A DNA stretch of 64,000 nucleotides from an uncultured Emergencia sp. (GTDB lineage: Bacteria; Bacillota; Clostridia; Peptostreptococcales; Anaerovoracaceae): assembly GCA_904420065.1 (NCBI GenBank), contig CAJFTU010000028.1, positions 1 to 64,000 of the forward strand, written 5' to 3'. Shown here piece after piece: positions 15,547-23,847 of this stretch (within the stretch, counting starts at the first letter, position 1; every line of letters starts with the position of its first letter). Below the pieces are notes generated by a model. It was not told where the DNA came from, ran no database searches, and worked only from the letters and a program-made list of their open reading frames with translations. The translations under genes were made by a program, and so were the position numbers.

Positions 15547-17418
15547 ATGGAAAAGTTGGAACGGTTTTTAGAATGGGGAGGCGTGAAAAAAGACGTAATC
15601 TGTCTGGTTATCGGCGGCATCTCTCTGGTTATCAGTATCTTTGATCTTCTGCCGATGCCTTTTGACGCGGCCTGGATAGCTATCATCCTTTGCGGCGTTC
15701 CCATCGTATGCGAAGCGGCAATCGGTTTGATCACCGCCTTTGACATCAAAGCGGATGTGTTGGTGTCTATTGCGCTGATTGCCTCTGTGATCATCGGTGA
15801 AGATTTTGCCGCAGGTGAGGTGGCGTTTATCATGCAGCTTGGGGGATTGCTTGAGAATCTTACCGTAGCAAAAGCGAGAGCGGGAATTGAGAAGCTGGTT
15901 CATCTGACGCCTCAGACGGCAAGAAGACTGACCGGAGAAAAGGAAGAGATGCTGCCGGCAGAGCAGGTAAAAGTGGGCGATGTGCTGCGAGTGCTGCCGG
16001 GAGAGACGATTCCCGTAGATGGAGTGATCCTTTCGGGCGAGACTTCCGTAAACCAGGCGGTGATGACCGGAGAATCCCTTCCCGTGGATAAGAAGGCGGG
16101 GGATGAGGTGTTCAGCGGAACGGTAAACCAGTTCGGCTCCTTCGACATGAAGGCGTTAAAGGTGGGCGAGGACAGTTCGATTCAGCGAATGATCCGTCTG
16201 GTCCAGTCAGCGGATGCAGGTAAGGCAAAAATTGTGGGGATTGCAGATCGATGGGCCACCTATATTGTCGTCGCTGCCCTGACCGCGGCCGCTCTGACCT
16301 GGATCGTCTCCGGGGAAATCATTCGAGCGGTGACCATACTGGTGGTCTTCTGCCCTTGTGCTTTAGTTTTGGCCACGCCTACGGCGATTATGGCGGCGAT
16401 AGGCAATGCGACGAGGCACGGATTTCTGGTTCGTGAAGGCGATGCCCTGGAACGGTTGGCTGCGGTCACCGAGATAACCTTTGACAAGACGGGCACGTTG
16501 ACCTACGGGAAACCGGAAGTGGCGGCGGTGCAGAGCTTTTCCGGATCTTCCGGGACGGATGATCTGTTTCGGCTTGCAGCCGGAGTGGAAGCCTATTCTG
16601 AACATCCCCTCGGAAAGGCGGTGGTCAGCTGTTTCCGCAGAACGGGGAAAGCCCTGCCGGAGGCTCGGGAGTTTCGGATGCTGCCGGGAAAAGGCGTAAA
16701 AGCCGAAGTCGAAGGGAAAAAAGTGACCGCGGGTAATTTGGAACTGCTTGCTCAGGAAGGGATCGACATGAGCAGCGCGGATCAGTTCCAGGCGGAACAG
16801 TACCGCAACAAGGGATGTACGATCATCTGGATGGGGATTGACGGACGTGCTGCAGGCTTTCTTGCCCTGTCCGATACGCTGAGGAAAGAAGCCGGGGAGA
16901 TGATCGCAAAGATCAGAGAGACGGGCGTGTCCACCGTATTGCTGACCGGAGACCATGCCGGCGCAGCGGAAGAAATCGGGAAGCAGCTTCAAATCGACCA
17001 GATTCGCGCAGAATGTCTGCCGGAAGATAAGCTGAGGTGGATTGAAGACTGCCAGAACCGCGGCGGACAGGTGTGTATGATCGGAGACGGAATCAACGAT
17101 GCGCCGGCGTTAAAAAAGGCGTTTGTGGGAATTGCCATGGGAGGTACAGGGAGCGATATTGCCGTGGATGCCGCTGATATTGCCCTGATTGACGACGAGA
17201 TAAAGGAGCTGCCTCATCTGCTTCGTATGGCGAAAAGGATGATGTTTACGATCAAGTGCAACCTGGCTTTTTCCATGACGCTGAATTTTGTCGCCGTTGC
17301 GCTGGCCATAACCGGCGTGCTCAATCCGGTAGTCGGCGCGCTGGTGCACAATGCCGGTTCGGTTCTGGTCATTGTCAATTCGTCTTTACTGCTGAAGTGG
17401 AGAAAAAGAAATTCTTAG
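15547..17418 (+). CDS. Heavy-metal P1B-type ATPase without N-terminal metal-binding domain
   Basis: 623 residues from ATG 15547, preceded by AAAGGA. An in-frame ATG at 15514 would sit almost at the transcription start and is less likely. The order is four N-terminal membrane helices, actuator domain (VMTGESLPVDK), helix with the metal-site CPC in VVFCPCALVLATP, phosphorylation site DKTGTLTYGKP, HP motif in SEHPLGKAV, hinge GDGINDAPALKK, and final two helices. It exports a metal ion from the cytoplasm using ATP. CsoR next door and CsoR boxes in its promoter argue for copper. Yet the last helix (HNAGSVLVIVNSS) lacks the usual copper MxxSS motif, so Zn, Mn or other metals remain possible. Confidence 0.9.
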   Translation: MEKLERFLEWGGVKKDVICLVIGGISLVISIFDLLPMPFDAAWIAIILCGVPIVCEAAIGLITAFDIKADVLVSIALIASVIIGEDFAAGEVAFIMQLGGLLENLTVAKARAGIEKLVHLTPQTARRLTGEKEEMLPAEQVKVGDVLRVLPGETIPVDGVILSGETSVNQAVMTGESLPVDKKAGDEVFSGTVNQFGSFDMKALKVGEDSSIQRMIRLVQSADAGKAKIVGIADRWATYIVVAALTAAALTWIVSGEIIRAVTILVVFCPCALVLATPTAIMAAIGNATRHGFLVREGDALERLAAVTEITFDKTGTLTYGKPEVAAVQSFSGSSGTDDLFRLAAGVEAYSEHPLGKAVVSCFRRTGKALPEAREFRMLPGKGVKAEVEGKKVTAGNLELLAQEGIDMSSADQFQAEQYRNKGCTIIWMGIDGRAAGFLALSDTLRKEAGEMIAKIRETGVSTVLLTGDHAGAAEEIGKQLQIDQIRAECLPEDKLRWIEDCQNRGGQVCMIGDGINDAPALKKAFVGIAMGGTGSDIAVDAADIALIDDEIKELPHLLRMAKRMMFTIKCNLAFSMTLNFVAVALAITGVLNPVVGALVHNAGSVLVIVNSSLLLKWRKRNS

Positions 17419-17468
17419 CATAACATTCCGTTCTGTGAATAAGATAAATAAACAGGGGGCAGAATGGG

Positions 17469-17972
17469 ATGAAAAATCGGGGGATAGCTGTTTTTATCAT
17501 TTTTTTTCTACTGCTGTGCGTTTCCTGTGAAGAGAACACAGAGGAAGATAGCCGCGAAACCGGAATTCTGACGGAAGCTTCACAGGCCGACTGGACGAGA
17601 GAAGTGGAAAAAGACTGTGGAATAAAAGGATTCGGACGGCCGATCGGGGCATCGGAGGAAAAGCTGAAAGAGAAGAAGCAACAGTGGAAGATCACTTTCC
17701 GGATCGACGAGCAGGTTACGCAGAAGCTGATCGACGACTATGCAAGGGCCGTCTGGGAGGCCTGCGAAGAGACCAACGGCAGCAGACTTCACAACAGCGC
17801 CGGCTATCTGTACGAAGATGCTGACGAGGCCAGAAGACAGCAGGAGCCGTTTGACTACTATATCTGGTATTATCGGAACGGAAAAAAGGAATTTCGAGTA
17901 GGGATATTTTCAACCGACATGGAGGACGGCGTTCCGGGGGGAATCGTGCTGAAGCTGGAACGCTGGAATTGA
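17469..17972 (+). CDS. Hypothetical lipoprotein
   Basis: 167 residues. The N-terminus KNRGIAVFIIFFLLLCVSC is a lipoprotein signal peptide with lipobox CVSC, so Cys20 would be lipidated and the protein anchored outside the cytoplasmic membrane. The mature part is hydrophilic and acidic with no domain I recognise. The last third (FDYYIWYYRNGKKEFRVGIF) looks like a small beta-rich fold. Ribosome site GGGGG lies about ten bases upstream. Next to the metal ATPase, but no functional link is evident. Confidence 0.7.
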   Translation: MKNRGIAVFIIFFLLLCVSCEENTEEDSRETGILTEASQADWTREVEKDCGIKGFGRPIGASEEKLKEKKQQWKITFRIDEQVTQKLIDDYARAVWEACEETNGSRLHNSAGYLYEDADEARRQQEPFDYYIWYYRNGKKEFRVGIFSTDMEDGVPGGIVLKLERWN

Positions 17973-18000
17973 AAAAATCCATATCCTTTTCCGATTTCGT

Positions 18001-18036
18001 GGGAGACGCTTTGTACAGGCGGTCTTCCCTTTTTTT
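18001..18036 (+). terminator. Terminator after the lipoprotein gene
   Basis: GGGAGAC...GGTCTTCCC stem with the inner GC pairs, then seven T. It separates the lipoprotein from the aldo/keto reductase. Confidence 0.8.
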
Positions 18037-18181
18037 ATTGTCTGCGAAATTTAAGGGGACCGACTTAAGAGGACGAATTTCCCGTTTAGCCGGCTTTCTT
18101 CGCCGGAAAGAGGTTGACACCGGAGGGATTCTGCCGTACGCTGTCTTTAGGAAATACACAAGGCAAAGGAGAAATTGTGAA

Positions 18182-19300
18182 GTGAAAAAGCTTGGTTTTG
18201 GATTGATGAGACTTCCGCTGGTCAACGCAGAAGATCAGAAGAGCATCGATATGGATATGCTCAGAGAGATGGTGGATCTTTTTTTATCAGAAGGCTTTAC
18301 CTATTTTGATACAGCGTATATGTATCATGAATACAGGAGTGAGATTGCCGTTCGAGAAGCGTTGGTCAGCCGGCATAAGAGGGAAAGCTTTACTCTGGCA
18401 TCGAAGCTGCCCATCGTATACCTGAAAGAAGAGGCCGACAACGAAAAATATTTCAATGAGCAGATGGAGAAGTGCGGCGTGGATTTCTTTGACTACTATA
18501 TGCTGCACGATATCAATCGGCTGTCCTATGAGAAGGCGGAAAAGTTCAACTCCTTTTCGTTTATTCAGCAGATGAAAAAAGAGGGGAAGATAAGACGAGC
18601 CGGAATATCTTATCATGACGATGCCGAGCTGCTATATCAAATTCTGACCGCTCATCCGGAACTGGATTTCGTTCAGCTGCAGGTCAACTATCTGGACTGG
18701 AATCATCCTGCCATACAGTCGCGCAAGTGCTGCGAGACAGCAGCCGCTCACGGCAAGCCGATCATCGTCATGGAACCGGTAAAGGGCGGAACCTTGGCGG
18801 ATCTGCCGGAAGAAGCGGAAGCTCTCCTTCGCGGCTATGCGCCGGATGCATCTGCGGCATCCTGGGCCATTCGCTTTGCGGCCAGTCAGAAAAATGTGGA
18901 GATGGTTCTGAGCGGCATGTCCTGCACGGAGCAGCTCCGGGACAATCTGCAGTATATGCGGGAGTTTCAGCCGATGGAGGAGGAAGAATACGCTCTGCTG
19001 GAAAAGGTGGTGGAAATGATCAACGAGTCCGTTTCCATTCCTTGCACAGGATGCCGGTACTGTGTGGAAGGCTGTCCTGTCTCCATTCCGATTCCGGAAT
19101 ATTTTGCGCTGTACAACGCGGAGCAGCAGGCGCTGAACAAGGGCTTTTCCACGCAGAGAACCTACTACGACAATCTGATCCATACCTACAGCAGAGCGTC
19201 GGAATGTATCGGCTGCGGCAGTTGTGAGGCCGCATGTCCGCAGCACCTCAAGGTGGCTCAATATATGAAATCCGTAGCGGAGGCTTTTGAGCGGGATTAA
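18182..19300 (+). CDS. Aldo/keto reductase with C-terminal ferredoxin-like domain
   Basis: 372 residues from a GTG at 18182 with AAAGGAGA upstream. A longer frame back to 17969 runs through the terminator and has no homology. Residues about 1-275 form the AKR barrel, with catalytic Asp and Tyr in FDTAYMYHEYRSE and Lys in ASKLPIVY. The C-terminal part carries CTGCRYCVEGCP and, at the very end, CIGCGSCEAACP, two cysteine quartets for [4Fe-4S] clusters. Such AKR-ferredoxin proteins are common in anaerobes and may couple carbonyl reduction to ferredoxin in place of NADPH. Substrate is unknown. It is probably transcribed alone. Confidence 0.88.
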   Translation: MKKLGFGLMRLPLVNAEDQKSIDMDMLREMVDLFLSEGFTYFDTAYMYHEYRSEIAVREALVSRHKRESFTLASKLPIVYLKEEADNEKYFNEQMEKCGVDFFDYYMLHDINRLSYEKAEKFNSFSFIQQMKKEGKIRRAGISYHDDAELLYQILTAHPELDFVQLQVNYLDWNHPAIQSRKCCETAAAHGKPIIVMEPVKGGTLADLPEEAEALLRGYAPDASAASWAIRFAASQKNVEMVLSGMSCTEQLRDNLQYMREFQPMEEEEYALLEKVVEMINESVSIPCTGCRYCVEGCPVSIPIPEYFALYNAEQQALNKGFSTQRTYYDNLIHTYSRASECIGCGSCEAACPQHLKVAQYMKSVAEAFERD

Positions 19301-19429
19301 GCGGATTTTGAAAAAAATTGAGGATTTCACTGTTGCTTTAATGCGCGATTGTGTTAAACTAAAAAAGTGGATCCAACAGATATACCTGTCGAAAATCGGA
19401 GAGGGAAAAAAGAAAAGGAGACAGGCAGC

Positions 19430-20134
19430 ATGAAATTTGAAATTGCGAAAGAAGTATTTGATCTTCTGCCAAACGGATATTTTGGCGCCGTAGCGGTCAG
19501 AGGGATAGACAACACCAGACAGATCGATCGGCTGGAAGAGATGCTGCAGGAGAACATCCGGCAGTGCGAGAAGGATTTTGAGGGAATTAAGGTGAAGAAT
19601 GCGGAGGTTATTGCCCCTTACCGAGAGGCATTCAGAGCTATGGGCATCAATCCGAACCGCTATATGTGTTCCATCGAAGCCTTGCTGGACCGAATAGCTA
19701 AAGGAAAGGGTTTTCCCCATATCAGCGCCGCCGTGGATCTGGGCAACGCGATATCCATCAAGTACAGGCTTCCCATCGGCGCTCACGATATGTCCACTAT
19801 TGAAGAGAGTCTTGAGGTGAGGCCCGCCGATCCGGAGGATACTTTCCTGCCTTTTGGCGGAGGAGAAGCGGAAAAGCCGGAGGAAAAGGAAATCGTGTAC
19901 GTTTCCGGCCATCAGGTGAGGACCAGGCGTTGGACCTGGAGACAGAGCGAGATCGGAAAGATCACCGAGGCCACAACCGATATTCTTTTCCCTATCGACG
20001 GTTTTACGGATCTGAACAGGGATCAGGTCAGAACGGCGGCCGAGGAACTGTCGGACCTTGCCGAAAAGTATTTTGGTGTTAGAGGCCAGATCGGTTACAT
20101 CGACAAGGACAACCGCATTTTTACCGTCGACTAG
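19430..20134 (+). CDS. B3/4 domain protein (tRNA-binding-domain-like)
   Basis: 234 residues from ATG 19430, preceded by AAAAGGAG. It matches stand-alone versions of the B3/B4 domain of phenylalanyl-tRNA synthetase beta chain: FRAMGINPNRYMCSIEALLD, then HISAAVDLGNAISIKYRLPI and GHDMS-like (GAHDMSTIEESLEVR). The stand-alone family is thought to act in editing or amino-acyl handling, but its role is not settled. It ends YFGVRGQIGYIDKDNRIFTVD-like, a plausible intact C-terminus. A hairpin separates it from the next operon. Confidence 0.8.
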   Translation: MKFEIAKEVFDLLPNGYFGAVAVRGIDNTRQIDRLEEMLQENIRQCEKDFEGIKVKNAEVIAPYREAFRAMGINPNRYMCSIEALLDRIAKGKGFPHISAAVDLGNAISIKYRLPIGAHDMSTIEESLEVRPADPEDTFLPFGGGEAEKPEEKEIVYVSGHQVRTRRWTWRQSEIGKITEATTDILFPIDGFTDLNRDQVRTAAEELSDLAEKYFGVRGQIGYIDKDNRIFTVD

Positions 20135-20164
20135 TATTGACAAGAAGAGAATTTGCGGGATAAT

Positions 20165-20218
20165 TATACTGTAGTTCGCAGTCACAGGGCACGGCGCGGA
20201 CTGCAGTATATTTGTTTT
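20165..20218 (+). terminator. Probable terminator after the B3/4 gene
   Basis: TATACTG...GCAGTC pairs with GACTGCAGTATA, followed by TTTGTTTT. The stem has a bulge. Confidence 0.55.
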
Positions 20219-20291
20219 ACAGAGCATTTCTGCCGGCTGAAGGAAATATACAGTTCGGCAGCAGAGATAAAGGGAACAGGAGTGGTAAAAC

Positions 20292-20909
20292 ATGAACGGG
20301 AGGATCTTTTCCACAGTAGAAAAGTATGCCGCGCAGCTGTCTGCCATGGCCGGAAGCGGTTCCAACTGGTTCAAAATCATAGCCAATTTGAGAGGCGAGC
20401 GGGTTGAAACGACAGATAAAGCCGATTTGACCTGTCTCCGTGAAGAAGACATCAGATTGTGGGAAGTGGATGAGAGGGAGTATTGGGTGGAGCACAGGCT
20501 GCTAAACCGTATGCCGGAACTCGATGCGGTGGTGCTGTCTCGGACACCGTACTGCCTCCGGGCGGCTCTTTCGGGCAGGACGATGACGGCTGCCCTTGAC
20601 GACATGGCGCAGATTGCAGGATATAGAATTTTTACCGTGGAATACGATTGGGATACGGTCTGCGAGGCGCTGCGGAATGCTTCCGGTTGTTTTGTCAGAG
20701 ACAGGTACACCATTACCGCGGGAAGGAGCCTTTATGAAGCGGTAGTCGCTTTGCAGGTTCTGGAAAAATCGGCGGAAGTCAATCTGAAGGCAGAGGTCAT
20801 AGGAGGCGCAAAATTCCTCCCCGCCGATGAGGCGGAAGAGATGAGGCGGATGTATCTGGAAAAGTATTCCCGCCGCGAGCAGGAAGTGAGAAAGACAGAA
20901 GGAAGGTGA
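20292..20909 (+). CDS. Class II aldolase-fold protein lacking the metal-binding histidines
   Basis: 205 residues. It can be aligned with the adjacent class II aldolase (20914-21504): RTPYCLRAALSGRTMTAALD here corresponds to HSKYCCVFAAARRPVPVEDD there. At the zinc position the neighbour has His94-x-His96, whereas this protein has Ser83-Arg-Thr85. The third ligand (AAHG, His157) is replaced by RDRY. The substrate loop is also changed. The protein is thus probably a non-catalytic or differently catalytic paralogue, perhaps a partner subunit. It opens the operon 20292-24774 and ends four bases before the next gene. Confidence 0.65.
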   Translation: MNGRIFSTVEKYAAQLSAMAGSGSNWFKIIANLRGERVETTDKADLTCLREEDIRLWEVDEREYWVEHRLLNRMPELDAVVLSRTPYCLRAALSGRTMTAALDDMAQIAGYRIFTVEYDWDTVCEALRNASGCFVRDRYTITAGRSLYEAVVALQVLEKSAEVNLKAEVIGGAKFLPADEAEEMRRMYLEKYSRREQEVRKTEGR

Positions 20910-20913
20910 TCCT

Positions 20914-21504
20914 GTGGATGAGAGAGAGATCAGGGAAAAGCTGAAGGACTGCGGAATTAGGCTTTTGCGCGCCGGTCTGGTTCAGGGAACCTGGGGGAAT
21001 CTTTCGATGAGACTGGACGGCCAGTACATGATCGTTACCCCTTCAGGTATAGATTACCGCAGGCTGAGACCGGAGGACATGGTTAAAGTGGATATACGGA
21101 GTCTGCAATATGAGGGCGAACTGAAACCGACCTCGGAAAAGGGAATACATGGCGGCATTTACGCCGCGCGTCCGGAGATCAATGCGGTTATTCACACCCA
21201 TTCCAAGTACTGCTGCGTTTTCGCGGCGGCCCGGAGGCCTGTGCCTGTGGAAGACGATCGTCTTCAGCCGTTTTTTGGTTCGGAGGTGGGACTTGCCCGA
21301 TACGGGCTGCCGGGATCGGAGCAGCTGCAGAAGAATACTCTGGACGCATTGGGAAATAACTATGGATGCATTCTGGCGGCTCATGGAATGGTCTGCGCGG
21401 GAAAGAGTTTGGATGAAGCGTTTTCCTTATGCAGAGCATTGGAGGAATACTGCCGGAAGTACATTGAGAGCAGATACAGAGAAGGGGAGAGATCATGGAA
21501 CTGA
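20914..21504 (+). CDS. Class II aldolase/adducin family protein
   Basis: 196 residues from a GTG with GAAGGTGA upstream. Motifs are GTWGNLSMRL (phosphate-binding), VTPSGIDYRRL, the catalytic glutamate in TSEKGIHG (Glu76) and zinc ligands HTH (94-96) and His157 in AAHGMV. Family members such as fuculose-phosphate aldolase and ribulose-phosphate epimerase-like enzymes cleave or isomerise phosphorylated sugars; deoxysugar salvage in methionine metabolism uses related enzymes. Substrate cannot be fixed. It overlaps the aldehyde dehydrogenase by ten bases, which suggests that the aldehyde product is oxidised or reduced by that enzyme. Confidence 0.85.
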   Translation: MDEREIREKLKDCGIRLLRAGLVQGTWGNLSMRLDGQYMIVTPSGIDYRRLRPEDMVKVDIRSLQYEGELKPTSEKGIHGGIYAARPEINAVIHTHSKYCCVFAAARRPVPVEDDRLQPFFGSEVGLARYGLPGSEQLQKNTLDALGNNYGCILAAHGMVCAGKSLDEAFSLCRALEEYCRKYIESRYREGERSWN

Positions 21505-22862
21505 AAAAAATGCTGAAGCGGCAGAGGAGTTTTTTTGAATCGGGAACGAGCCGGGATCTGGAATACAGACGAAGTGCGCTTCTGAAGCTGAAAAAGAACA
21601 TCAAGAATAACGAAGAGGCCATCATTGACGCGCTGAGAGAGGATTTGGGAAAGTCTCCGTTTGAATCCTATGAAACCGAGATAGGAATGGTCTATCAGGA
21701 AATTTCCTATATGTTAAAACATCTCCGACGCCTGTCCGCGCCGAAACGGGTCGGAACGCCGCTGTCCTGTTTTCCGGCTGTGAGCCGGATATATCCGGAA
21801 CCTTACGGCGTAGTGCTGATCATGTCTCCGTGGAACTATCCGTTCCAGCTGACGATGGTTCCCCTCATCGGAGCCATAGCCGCGGGGAACTGCGCAGTCG
21901 TCAAACCGTCGGCTTATTCGCCGGCTGTTTCCGCGTTGGTGAAAAAAATCTTAAGCGAAATATTCAGCGAAAGCTATGTCTGTGTGGTTCTCGGCGGAAG
22001 AGAGGAAAACCGGGAACTGCTGGAAATGAAATACGATTATATTTTCTTTACCGGAAGTAAGGCGGTAGGAAAACAGGTTATGAAATCGGCGGCCAAGAGT
22101 CTGACCCCGCTGACGCTGGAGCTGGGCGGGAAGAGCCCGTGTATCGTAGACGAGACGGCGGATATTCCCATGGCGGCAAGGCGGATCGTGTGGGGGAAAT
22201 TTTTAAACTGCGGTCAAACCTGTGTTGCGCCCGACTATGTGTTGGTGCACCAAAAGGTAAAAGAACGGTTTTTGAAAGCCGTAGTGAGAAATATAGAAGC
22301 TTTGTATGGCGAATCGCCTCTTGAGAGCCGGGATTATGGGAAGATCATCAACGAAAAGCACTACGATCGGCTGTCGGCCATGTTAGAGGGGGAAACGCCT
22401 TATTACAGCTGCGGAACCGACAGAGAAAACTGCCGCATCGGTCCCGTAGTACTCAGCGATACGAGTTGGAACGATAAGGTGATGGAAGAGGAAATCTTCG
22501 GACCGATTCTGCCGGTGATCGGGTTTGACGATCTGAACAGGATAAAGGAACAGATCAGCGCCGGGCCGAGGCCTCTGGCCCTCTATCTGTTCACCCGTTC
22601 CGGAGAAACGCAGCGATACGTGATCAGAAATATTCCTTTCGGCGGCGGCTGTATCAACGATACGATCATGCATCTTTCCACAGACCGGCTGCCGTTCGGC
22701 GGTATCGGGGAGAGCGGAATGGGCAGTTATCACGGCAGATACAGCTTTCGTACCTTCTCTCATGAAAAGAGCATTCTGAAAAGAGGACAGATGATCGACG
22801 TGCCGCTCAGATATCCGCCGTACGGAGAGAAGCTGAAGTGGCTGAAGCTGTTTTTAAAGTAA
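21495..22862 (+). CDS. Aldehyde dehydrogenase (class 3 type)
   Basis: 455 residues, the length typical of ALDH3-type enzymes. IMSPWNYPFQLTMVPLIGAI is the cofactor-binding entry segment, FFTGSKAVGKQVM the NAD(P) loop, LELGGKSPCIV carries the general-base glutamate, and NCGQTCVAPDYVLV the catalytic cysteine. C-terminal GGIGESGMGSYHGRYSFRTFSHEKS is the usual end. It oxidises aldehydes to acids (or works in reverse) in the cytosol. Operon position directly after the aldolase points to an aldehyde from aldol cleavage as substrate; this is inference. Confidence 0.92.
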   Translation: MELKKMLKRQRSFFESGTSRDLEYRRSALLKLKKNIKNNEEAIIDALREDLGKSPFESYETEIGMVYQEISYMLKHLRRLSAPKRVGTPLSCFPAVSRIYPEPYGVVLIMSPWNYPFQLTMVPLIGAIAAGNCAVVKPSAYSPAVSALVKKILSEIFSESYVCVVLGGREENRELLEMKYDYIFFTGSKAVGKQVMKSAAKSLTPLTLELGGKSPCIVDETADIPMAARRIVWGKFLNCGQTCVAPDYVLVHQKVKERFLKAVVRNIEALYGESPLESRDYGKIINEKHYDRLSAMLEGETPYYSCGTDRENCRIGPVVLSDTSWNDKVMEEEIFGPILPVIGFDDLNRIKEQISAGPRPLALYLFTRSGETQRYVIRNIPFGGGCINDTIMHLSTDRLPFGGIGESGMGSYHGRYSFRTFSHEKSILKRGQMIDVPLRYPPYGEKLKWLKLFLK

Positions 22863-22881
22863 GAAGAGAAAGGATGGAAAG

Positions 22882-23796
22882 ATGCAGGAAACGCTGAACC
22901 GAATTTTAGAAAACTGCAGGCGGTATACGCTGGAAGGAAGCGTAGCCTCCTATATTCCCGAGCTGGGAAAGGCCAACCGGGAAGAGATCGGCATCTGCGT
23001 GGCTTCTGAGGACGGCGATTACTGTGCCGGAGACTGGGATAAAGCCTTTACCATACAGAGCATAGCCAAGCCGATATTTCTCCTGCTGGCCGTAATGGAC
23101 AATGGCGTGGATTTTGTAAAGCAGCACGTAGGCGTAGAGGCGACGGGAAAGCCGTTTAACGCTATAGACTATGCGGAGCCTCTGCTGCTTCGGGAGCACA
23201 TCAATCCCATGGTCAATATCGGCGCCATCGCCGTGTGCGGACTGGTCAAAGCGGCGGACAACCGGGAACGCTTTGAGCGGCTGATGGATTTTACCAGAAA
23301 GATCACGGGAAACCCCGATCTGAAAATAGATGAAGAGGTATATGCCTCAGAAAAGAGAACCGGAAACAAAAACAGAGCGCTGGGTTATCTGCTGAAAAAT
23401 TCCGGCATGATTTACGGCAGTGTAGAGGAACTCCTTGACGTATATTTCGCTATGTGTTCTGTAAAAGTCACCTGCAAAGACCTGGCGAGGATGGGATTGC
23501 TTCTGGCCGATCACGGACTCGATCGAGCTTCGGGAAAACAAATCATACCGAAAGAGGACGCGGTGTTCATGAACGCGGTGCTCACTACGAGCGGTATGTA
23601 CGACGGGTCCGGCGAATTTGCCACTCGAGTCGGAATTCCGGCCAAGAGCGGAGTGGGAGGCGGAATCATGGCCGACTGCCCGGGCAGGATGGGCATCGGT
23701 ATTTATTCTCCGGCGCTGGATAAAAAGGGAAACAGTGTCGCCGGAATAAAAATGTTGGAAATGCTGAGCCGGAAGCTGCAGCTGAGTATTTTTTAG
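22882..23796 (+). CDS. glsA: Glutaminase (GlsA family)
   Basis: 304 residues, the standard length of bacterial glutaminase A. The serine-lysine catalytic motif is FTIQSIAKPIF, with the supporting NPMVNIGAIA, NRALGYLLKNSGMI, TSGMYDGSGEFATRVGIPAK and SGVGGGIMA blocks. It hydrolyses L-glutamine to glutamate and ammonia in the cytosol. AGAAAGGATGG precedes the ATG. It lies between an aldehyde dehydrogenase and a Ptb-type acyltransferase in one transcriptional unit, an unusual association that suggests amino-acid catabolism. Confidence 0.95.
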   Translation: MQETLNRILENCRRYTLEGSVASYIPELGKANREEIGICVASEDGDYCAGDWDKAFTIQSIAKPIFLLLAVMDNGVDFVKQHVGVEATGKPFNAIDYAEPLLLREHINPMVNIGAIAVCGLVKAADNRERFERLMDFTRKITGNPDLKIDEEVYASEKRTGNKNRALGYLLKNSGMIYGSVEELLDVYFAMCSVKVTCKDLARMGLLLADHGLDRASGKQIIPKEDAVFMNAVLTTSGMYDGSGEFATRVGIPAKSGVGGGIMADCPGRMGIGIYSPALDKKGNSVAGIKMLEMLSRKLQLSIF

Positions 23797-23847
23797 GCGC
23801 ATTTAGCGGGGAAATAAGGAGAGAGCAGAAAGGAGAATGGAACGGCA

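Noticed and set aside
17969..18181. N-terminal extension of the aldo/keto reductase
   Set aside because: The frame is open but crosses the terminator at 18001-18036 and has no homology; the GTG at 18182 has a proper ribosome site.
18632..20713. Minus-strand open frame of 693 codons
   Set aside because: Antisense to the well-supported aldo/keto reductase, B3/4 and aldolase-fold genes; composition is a codon shadow and there is no recognised domain.
20292..20909. Frameshifted copy of the adjacent aldolase
   Set aside because: The frame is intact over 205 codons with changed active-site residues, which indicates divergence and not decay.
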